Below are positions 56,570 to 64,000 of a stretch of 64,000 nucleotides of DNA, piece by piece. The stretch's first letter is position 1; the number at the start of each line of letters is the position of its first letter. Source of the stretch: Siphonodentalium dalli (taxonomy: Eukaryota; Mollusca; Scaphopoda; Gadilida; Siphonodentaliidae); the NCBI GenBank assembly GCA_032622095.1, contig CP136064.1, positions 113,448,004 through 113,512,003 on the forward strand. Reading direction: 5' to 3'. The notes under the pieces are model-generated. The model saw only the letters and a list, made by a program, of their open reading frames with translations, was not told the origin of the DNA and did no database searches. The translations under genes and the position numbers were made by a program.

Positions 56570-58094
56570 AAGACTAGCCGATGAGTCCGACGTTGTCCGG
56601 GCTATTCGAAACCCCAATTTCAAGTCGATAGCTCTACCCGTTTCCGAAATCTGGTCTGCGCATGCGCGAAGCTGGCGTCGCACGGGCTCGGCGACCCGAT
56701 AAAATTCGTATCCGGGGCAAGATACATTCACATAGCAAATTTCAAGTCGATAGCTCCACCCGTTTCCGAGATCTCGTCTGCGCATGCGCGAAGCTGGCGT
56801 CGCACGGGCTCGGCGAACCGATAAAATTCGTATCCGGGGCAAGATACATTCACATAGCAAATTTCAAGTCGATAGCTCCACCCGTTTCCGAGATCTCGTC
56901 TTCGCATGCGCGAAGCTGGCGTCGCACGGGCTCGGCGACCCGATAAAATTCGTATCCGGGGCAAGATACATTCACATAGCAAATTTCAAGTCGATAGCTC
57001 CACCCGTTTCCGAGATCTCGTCTGCGCATGCGCAAAGCGTCCCGGCTATTCAAAAACCAAATTTCAAGTCGATAGCTCTACCCGTTTCCGAGATCTCGTC
57101 TGCGCATGCGCGAAGCGGTCGTCGCACGGGCTCGGCGACCCGATAAAATTGGTATCCGGGGCAAGATACATTCACATACCAAATTTCAAGTCGATAGCTC
57201 CACCCGTTTCCGAGATCTTGTCTGCGCATGCGCGAAGCTGACGTCGCACGGGCTCGGCGACCCGATCAAATTCGTATCCGGGGCAAGATACATTCACATA
57301 CCAAATTTCAAGTCGATATAGCTCCACCCGTTTCCGAGATCTCGTCTGCGCATGCGCGAAGTGTCCGGGCTATTCAAAAACCGAATTTCAAGTCGATAGC
57401 TCTACCCGTTTCCGAGATCTGGTCTGCGCATGCGCGAAGCGGGTCGCACGGGCTCGGCGACCCGATAAAATTGGTATCCGGGGCAAGATACATTCACATA
57501 GCAAATTTCAAGTCCATAGCTCCACCCGTTTCCGAGATCTTGTCTGCGCATGCGCGAAGCTGGCGTCGCACGGGCTCGGCGACCCGATAAAATTCGTATC
57601 CGGGGCAAGATACATTCACATACCAAATTTCAAGTCGATAGCTCCACCCGTTTCCGAGATCTCGTCTGCGCATGCGCGAAGCTGGCGTCGCACGGGCTCG
57701 GTGACCCGATAAAATTCGTATCCAGGGCAAGATACATTCACAAACCAAATTTAAAGTCTATAGATCCACCCGTTTCCGAGATCTCGTCTGCGCATGCGCG
57801 AAGCTGGCGTCGCACGGGCTCGGCAAACCCGATAAAATTCGTATCCGGGGCAAGATACATTCACATAGCAAATTTCAAGTCGATAGCTCCACCCGTTTCC
57901 GAGATCTCGTCTGCGTATGCGCTGCGCGGGCGCCGCACGGGCTCGCCAATACGACAACGTCCACCGCCTGGTCAACCTACACACACGTACCAAGTTTCGT
58001 CCCGATCGGTCGAGAATCGTAGATTTGTATTAATGACAGACAGACATACATACATACAGACAAACAGAGGTCTTCAAAAATATATATGAGACTA
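56570..58094 (+). mobile_element. CTAGCCGATGAG...(GACA)n element, copy 2, expanded by a satellite
   Basis: Starts AAGACTAGCCGATGAGTCCG plus CGTTGTCCGGGC. It ends with a CGATCGGTCGAGAATCG box, GACAGACAGACATACAT and GGTCTTCAAAAATATATATG, followed by GACTAGC, the same word that opens it. Between start and end sit twelve satellite units, against one and a half in copy 1 (13141-14425). It interrupts the right arm of the foldback. Confidence 0.7.
56600..57960 (+). repeat. 122-bp GC-rich satellite array, 12 units
   Basis: TTTCAAGTCGATAGCTCCAC recurs at 56618, 56740, 56862, 56984, 57061, 57183, 57307, 57386, 57506, 57627, 57749 and 57872. The full period is 122 bp; two units are short (~77 bp) and carry the GTCCGGGCTATTCAAAAACC start box again, so there is a higher-order pattern. 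Each unit has the palindrome TGCGCATGCGC. Frames on both strands (up to 179 codons) exist only because the unit is stop-poor and GC-rich; they are not genes. Confidence 0.9.
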
Positions 58095-58800
58095 GCATGT
58101 TAGTCCGCCACTGGCGTGCTTGGTCAGAAACATGACAATGTTTTATGTTTTGTTTGTGTTTTTCAATGAGTTAATATTGGGTTTTTCAATATTTTACCCG
58201 ATTTGACCTTGAATTGATAATTTTCAAGGTCAAGGTCATGTCGGGGTCACAATATATAATTTGTGGGTACCCGTTTGAAGGTTAAGACTGACCCGATGAA
58301 AAATTCCCCCGTTCCTAGGAACGACAGACATAAGAATGTTTCACACAATGCGACGTCGACTATCCCCGTGTGTTTTTACACTTATATACGAAGTTTGAGC
58401 TCACCTAGGGCGGAAAAACTTACCCGATCCGCGTTCTTAGGAACACAACACGCTCCGCGTTCTTAGGAACACAACACGCTCGAGAGAAAATGTCTAGACA
58501 CGCACAGACCCAGAAGAGGTATGATTTTTTTTAACCTGCCCGTGGCCATTGAGCAGCCCCTGACAGAGGTTGTCCACCCTTACGAGATGGTCAATAGTCC
58601 CCGCAAAGTTAATCCCGTCGTGAACCCCATCCTCGCAAAGAGCGGACAGTCAATTAATCCCGTCGTGAACGCCATCACCAACGCGAAGTAATTTTGTTTG
58701 GTATCATGTGTTGCGTTCTAAAAATAGGAAAGCACTTGTTCCCGTATACGTTTGCGTAAATACGAAATTGTGAGTGTTGGTTTGTAACCGGGATTTCTGA
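58095..58800. other. Spacer with a 26-bp tandem duplication
   Basis: TCCGCGTTCTTAGGAACACA plus ACACGC occurs twice in a row (about 58430-58482). It is followed by the small frame below. The sequence around 58330-58400 (GCGACGTCGAC, TCCCCGTG) resembles part of copy 1 near 14300. Confidence 0.5.
58490..58691 (+). pseudogene. Small coding-like frame split by a T-run
   Basis: ATG at 58490 begins MSRHAQTQKRYDFF and stops at a TAA in a T-run (58525-58534). One base over, a frame continues NLPVAIEQPLTEVV... with two NPVVN motifs about 15 residues apart and ends at TAA 58689. Codon use is GC-richer than the surroundings and the peptide composition is protein-like. I do not recognise it. It may be a small ORF of a mobile element or virus-like remnant, or chance. 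Confidence 0.3.
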
Positions 58801-59215
58801 GAAGCATTATGCCTATAACTACCCCCTAAGCCCTGACCTAAGTGTCATACATACTATAACAATGATGTTGTAAGAGTACTATGGCATCCAATATATCTCC
58901 CCGCATAGGAAACCACTCAATGTTCCCGTATATCTCTCTGCAGATGCTAATAACGTTGAATGGTAAACAGACGCTCTTTATAGCGATGCGTCAAAAACAA
59001 ACGCTCATTAAATAATCACTTGATTAACCCACGCCGTGCCTTTGCGGTGATTTGGGAGTGGATAAAGGGTGTCCAGAGCTTCTCCAAAACGCGACAACTA
59101 CGGTGTTCGTGGATTTTACCCTTAGATGGGAAGTTTGAACTCAATCGACCCAGCCGTTTTCGATTCTATAAAGTACATATATATATATATACGGAAGTCT
59201 CAAAATATATAGTAT
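58800..59215 (+). mobile_element. Partial copy of the 14.0-14.4 kb sequence
   Basis: Shares with 14030-14420 CCCTAAGCCCTGACCTAAGT, CTCTCTGCAGATGCTAATAA and GCGATGCGTCAAAAACAAAC, and the end AAGT(C)TCAAAATATATA. It lies downstream of the satellite element and belongs to the same repeat family. Confidence 0.65.
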
Positions 59216-59435
59216 AGACTAGCTAAATCTCCCCGCATAGGAAACCACTCAATGTTCCCGTATATCTCTCTGCAGATTCTAATAACGTTGAATGGTAAAC
59301 AGACGCTCTTTATAGCGATGCTTCAAAAACAAACGCTCATTAAATAATCACTTGATTAACCCACGCCGTGCCTTTGCGGTGATTTGGTAGTGGATAAAGG
59401 GTGCTCAGAGCTTCTCCAAAACGCGACATTCCGAT
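59216..59435 (+). mobile_element. Second, shorter copy of the same sequence in tandem
   Basis: Begins GACTAGCTAAATCTCCCCGC and repeats CCGCATAGGAAACCACTCAA and AACGCTCATTAAATAATCAC from the preceding copy. It ends at CTCCAAAACGCGACA. Confidence 0.7.
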
Positions 59436-59995
59436 CTCATATCACCATGTATCCGATAATAACAAATAGAACGTTCTGTTTTTGGTGATGTGATAAACTT
59501 TGAATCAATTGTGTATAGATGCATGGTCAACCGCTGAAAACAGGCTAATTTTTCGGTAGGGTACCTTCACAAATAGTCTTACCATACATAGCTGCCACAA
59601 ATTCCGGCAAGGCCAAGAATCATTTTCATAAATGATATAGATTTACCTTCCAGAAAAAGTTGGTTTCAACTTGTTCTACCGAGGGTAGGGGTATCTCGAA
59701 AACTAAGGCCCGTTTTGGATTTGACCACTCTTCAACGAGGATGCCAGTAATGTTTGGATCAGCCCAGAATGACCAATAAACGCAATAGAGTTGTCTCGCC
59801 TTCTCTGTACCCGACCAGTTTTACTGGCTGGTGTATCATAAACGTGCAGGTTTGGCGCCATAAAATCAGCTGACTGTTACACACGTTACAAGTGACTGAT
59901 CCTGGCAATTGTCTAGACCCGCGAGCGGTTAGGACGGTATATTCGGAGTGTTGCAGTTTTGGCAATGGCCAGCAATAATATTTCGATATATAATG

Positions 59996-60529
59996 CAGGG
60001 GTGTATTTTTTCCGGGCACGTATGCCGGGGTGGGTGGGTGGTCGATGGGACCAACACACATTTTTTTCCGCAACTCAAACTGTTTTTCCTGCAAGTCATT
60101 TTGACTGTGTTTGCAATGAGTTTGGCTTAAAACACATTAGAATGTCAATATTAACATAAATGAAACATTTCATGATGATCAGACAAACAGTATAGTAGCC
60201 CATGCTAATGGATTGAATTTTGAAATCCAAGATGGCCGCTGGCAGCCATGTTTTTTTGGCAGAATGACCCCAAAATTACTCGTTCCTATTTACATGTCAA
60301 TGTTAACATCCATGACAAATAGTATGCACAGAAATACATATACAGCTGTTTACAGTGAATTTTCCCCCGCAAATCTCTGTTTTAGTGTTAAAAGGGGGTG
60401 GGTGTCCAAAAATGGTCGGGAAAAAACTGCCGAAAACGGAGAAAAAATTTGGACGTGGGGGTGGGAGGGTCCCAACAAGGGTCGAAAGGAAAAAATCAGC
60501 AAACATTTTCCGACCCCCCCCCCCCCCCC
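59996..60529. mobile_element. hAT-like MITE with G/C-run ends, copy 2
   Basis: Starts CAGGGGTGTATTTTTTCCGG and ends in a 16-17 C run. The interior matches 26367-26916 closely. Flanking sequence gives only an imperfect repeat (TATATAATG and TATATTGTG). Overlapping frames on both strands are spurious. Confidence 0.7.
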
Positions 60530-60535
60530 ATGTAT

Positions 60536-63500
60536 ATTGTGTGTAATTCGCCTTTCCGATTTTATTATTCATTACATTTCACATTATTTTGTTCGAGGCG
60601 GAGGGAAACGTTCATCATTTCAAAATGGCGGTTACTAGCCTGATATTAGGACAACTTCCGGTTTATTACCCTGGTATAGTCTCATACCAGGTGGGTAATA
60701 TTGGTCGCTGATAAGTCGATTTGAAATTTTGAATTGAAGACATGGTAAAATGTGTTTACATGTACTAGCATTCGCGCACTTATTCCACCATGTCCGTGCG
60801 CTTTATTCATTTCGAGGGCCATGAGTATTAAAAACATAGGGTTAAATGAGAAGTCAAATTTCGTCAGTATAAGTGATGCAATGCTTTAGGCAGCGTTTAT
60901 ATACTAGCTTTCGCGCACGTATTCCGTCCATTCGGCAAACCTCGTCAGATTCCGTCACCGTTTCAGACTCGGCTTTAATACAACACCATGATTGGTTCGA
61001 TCTATATCACGTTATTTTTACCTCGGTGACTGGGTCAAGTACAGGCGCGCCAACTTGAATTTAGTTATATTCCGCCGGTTCGTGGGTACGAAAACATTTA
61101 CATTTAACATCGAATTAAGCAATATAACAGTGTTGTTTTACAACACTGATATAGAATAGTCCATAAAATATCTATATGAAATTACCGCATGACCTAAATT
61201 GACTTTTGTAGACACGTCAAATAGCAAAATTCTTGCGAGGTGACACAATTGGTACGATACCAGCCGGATATGCCGTTGTCGAGTCATAACATACACCGTA
61301 AATCGGTGCTATCAATGGCATTACAATAGTATGGTTGGTGCATGTTTCCGGATATTTGGTGATCAAAGAACACGAGCCATACATAATTATTGTATCGAAT
61401 AACTCATCAAATAACACTACACGTATTACGTGTAGTGTTATTTGATGAGTTATTCGATACAATAATTAAATCGGACTATTTTATGCGGAAGGTCGGCTAT
61501 GGAGTGGTGACACATTTCTTCCAGATATGGAAATAATCATCCGCGAAAAATGAGTTCTAATTGCACCAGAGAAATTTGCCCCCAGAGGTCATAGGTCGAT
61601 GAGTCCAGAATGGTATTCTGTCATGTCCGTGAGCTTTCTTTAATGTGAGTGCCTTGATAGTCGTTATGATGTTTTCTCTAGATACATCAGTTTCCATTTT
61701 CGTGTTTGAGCAGAGAAGTTTATAAATAGCCGGAGGCTGCTGTCTGCGTTTTCTGTTGCTGAATTATGTATGAAACTCTCATTAAAAATATTCGTTTTCT
61801 CCAAGTCATCTTAGGCATAAATATTGGTGTCAGCATGAATACTATTATTTCCCAATTGCCATAAAGTTAACAATACATTTCATGTATGTGACATTCAAAT
61901 ATGGGTATCTCTACCTTGAACATACTTTAGATTTGAGGGTAAAAAATAGCAATATTTAGTGAGCGAGAACAGGCAACGGGAGCTGCAGTCACTATGTAAT
62001 AATGTTCTCTCAAATTATGTTTGTTATATCGGGACGGAATGTGGCTGTTTTTAGAACATTACAGCATTTGATTCGACCTGTATGTTATAAAATACTGAAA
62101 TATGCACAGTTTTTGTTGGAAGTGCTACCAGGAAGCGATATAGATCAAATTTAATCACACAAAGTCACATAACAAATAACTTGGTATGTTAACACAGTGG
62201 GAAATATTATACCATGGTCAAATCAGGGGTAATTCAAAAACAAAAAGTCTGTGGCCGCTTTTGTAATTTCACAAAGTTCATCTCATCAGTTAGAAACCGA
62301 TTTGAGATGCGCAGAGTTTAAGAATCGTGGACCCCAATATTACCATGAAAATATACCGCATATCTATTGTTTTCCAATTATTTTGTGGTCACTTTGACCA
62401 ATATCTCCACTCAGAAGTTCATAGCTACAAACTATGATAAGTATCGCATGATTGAATTAATAGCAAAATATTGGGTAGCGCTCATTCTTAAAGCGCTTGG
62501 TGGCTTTTGAAGATTTAAATTATAATAAGTAAAAGCTCACATCTATCACCTTATAGTCCGGTGCCGGTGATCCAATTAGGTTCGCAAATGTGTGAAACAT
62601 TATTATAGGGACTTAATATGGCCCGGGAAACTAACTCGGGTCGTGGAATCGAGAAACATCCGGAACCGACAATCATTCAACATGGAACAATAGAATCCTC
62701 TTCACGCTTGATTCACTTCTGTGCGGAACAAAAATGAAAAATGCTCATTATCATTACACGTATATACCACCATGGAACAATCCTGCTAATTGCATGGCTT
62801 TGGTTTAAACATATTTTATTATATCAGCTATGTACACTTGGAATTGGGGCAAAAGTTAAAGCAACATAGATCCACAATCTCCCATACAATTCCAACAAAA
62901 ACAACAACATAGTGACAGCATGTTTATATTGTTACGTTCGTTACTAAATCCAGGTTCAAGATGGGGATGCCTTAATGTGGATTACTAAATGTGTATATTT
63001 GAGAGATCCCTTAATTTTATAACTTTGGGGTAATGTAATAATGATTATCATGCTAATGATGCAGTGGATGTATTTTTGGATTAATTGGGAAAGCTGCTCA
63101 TGAATGTAGCTACGATGTATTTTTGAACTTCTGCAAATATTACTTTGTTGTTATTATTGCTGATGGTTGGTCTATACCTTTGAGATCAGCGGTATCATAT
63201 AAAGTGTGGCCTTTTACCCTAAGCATGAATGTTGAAAAACCTTGTTCGGTGTATTTGGTATAATGTAAGGGACATAAACATTCATGCATTTCCACGAACA
63301 CACGATGGGCTGTCAGCTACATGTATATATGGTTCAGTAATGATTAATGGAACCGCTATAATATTTATAGGGTTTTGGAGTGTTGTATACAAATCTAAAC
63401 AAAATCTTAAAATTGATGAATAAAGCTAATTGCATCATCGTTTTGGTATGACAACAATATAGCTAATTCAGCAGGATACACCGGTAACATAGTACTATAG

Positions 63501-64000
63501 CGTGGATAATTACCAGGTGTGTCCACATGATTATGAAATTGGCCGTTAATATTTAGTTATCCATCCGGGTTGAAACGCCTTCACGTGAGATCCCGAAGGT
63601 ATAGCATAATCCGACTCGATAGATGTGCTTCAGCTTCTCTGTGATAATTCGTTCGTGGATTGGATATTAGTGCTTGTAGTGTGAGTATAGTTCGCTGAAG
63701 TATTGTCTCCATCCTGAAAGAATGTTATCGTGGACGATCGCCGAATTCCATACCCGAGGATATATTGTCATTCTGAGTTTTGTGAACCAGATTTCCAAAA
63801 CATGTTTTGATTGGAGTTGGCGTACCCTTCGGTTTTCTCAAGTTATGCTTTCTGGTGACGTGAGACGGTCAATAGCTGTGTAAAGCGTTGGAATGTGTCT
63901 CAATGATCCATCGCAGCTGTCGTCCAGTATTCAGCGGTATAGGTCGATGTCAACGTTGGTCCGCCTTTAGTGGATTTTTTAAGGGGACCATAGCTTCTGG
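60536..64000. other. No gene recognised
   Basis: AT-rich DNA with only short frames. A small hairpin (CCTGGTAT...ATACCAGG, 60670-60690) and the perfect palindrome at 61385-61467 are the only structures. The frame 63229-63423 is featureless. Confidence 0.45.
61385..61467. repeat. Perfect 83-bp palindrome
   Basis: Arms of 41 bp pair without mismatch around a single central T at 61426 (CACTACACGTA T TACGTGTAGTG). Symmetry stops abruptly outside. It is either a very young hairpin insertion or inversion, or a sequencing/assembly fold-back artefact. Confidence 0.85.

Larger units (their letters stand above)
51320..59780. mobile_element. Foldback element with ~365-bp tandem units in its arms, invaded by a satellite element
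   Basis: The left arm (51320-53040) is matched in inverse orientation by 55075-56560 and, beyond an insertion, 59440-59780. Examples: TTGAAACCAACTTTTTCTGG (51413) with its inverse near 59660, and AATGTCATAAAATGCTAAG (51891) with CTTAGCATTTTATGACATT near 56450. The inner arm portions are tandem ~365-bp units, three on the left and about four on the right, each with AATCCAAGATGGCG(C/T)-CAA(T/C)ATGGC and GTCCCC(A/T)GTGG boxes. The loop 53041-55074 has no mirror. The outermost limits are unclear, and whether B (ending 51307) inserted into this element is unresolved. Tandem-repeat arms recall Drosophila FB/Galileo elements; inference only. Confidence 0.65.

Noticed and set aside
56504-58089. Many long overlapping frames on both strands (up to 179 codons, Arg/Ala-rich)
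   Set aside because: They come from a stop-poor GC-rich satellite read in several frames; the peptide simply repeats every unit.

Overview
The window looks like animal, most likely bivalve or other molluscan, genomic DNA. It is AT-rich and full of homopolymer and dinucleotide runs. It carries the (GTCC/GTCT)n elements with an AGCTCACCTGAG-type hairpin that are common in molluscs, and several LINE families typical of marine invertebrates. I found no intact host gene, tRNA, rRNA or CRISPR. Essentially everything recognisable is mobile DNA, much of it nested, so the window reads as a stratigraphy of transposition.

Layout. 1-3.4 kb: AT-rich DNA with a TTAA-flanked palindromic MITE (1320-1656), a cluster of AAACACAT-like motifs, and a LINE C-terminal remnant on the minus strand. 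3.4-7.9 kb: LINE-1 of this window, with an endonuclease ORF (3572-4729) carrying a 2A-like GDIKPNPGP motif and a long reverse-transcriptase ORF (4726-7056). 7.9-11.3 kb: a gene fragment of an unnamed family, a 2.3 kb inverted repeat and a second LINE tail. 11.3-18 kb: a decayed repetitive ORF on the minus strand, a 1.3 kb element ending in (ACAG)n, and a Helentron/pearl-like element. 18.0-31 kb: a decayed Ty3/Gypsy element on the minus strand (protease 30.9-30.4 kb, RT and RNase H 28.5-27.9 kb, integrase 18.45-17.96 kb), split inside RNase H by a 9.35 kb DNA transposon (element A, 18505-27852). A has long TIRs and a perfect 8-bp target duplication. 31.5-35.3 kb: a 3.8 kb element whose ends start with CACAGTG, have a nonamer-like box, and are flanked by a 5-bp duplication (Transib/RAG-like signature). 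36.9-51.3 kb: element B, an internally deleted relative of A in the opposite orientation. It is filled by four later insertions: a LINE (36971-40896), a 5.2 kb foldback with divergent 42-bp minisatellites (41898-47066), a composite block bounded by two TIR elements (47355-49480), and a 5'-truncated LINE (49587-50238). 51.3-59.8 kb: another foldback whose arms are tandem ~365-bp units, invaded by a 122-bp GC-rich satellite array (56.6-58.0 kb). 60-64 kb: a hAT-like MITE, a perfect 83-bp palindrome, and otherwise unremarkable DNA.

How the parts relate. A and B act as reference empty sites for each other, so insertion boundaries and target duplications in B can be read directly. The coding parts are self-replication modules (APE endonuclease plus RT, ORF1 with PHD finger, Gypsy Pol) and nearly all are broken by frameshifts, stops or nested insertions. 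No transposase was found for any DNA element, so they are probably mobilised in trans or extinct. All family assignments rest on motifs read by eye; no database search was possible.
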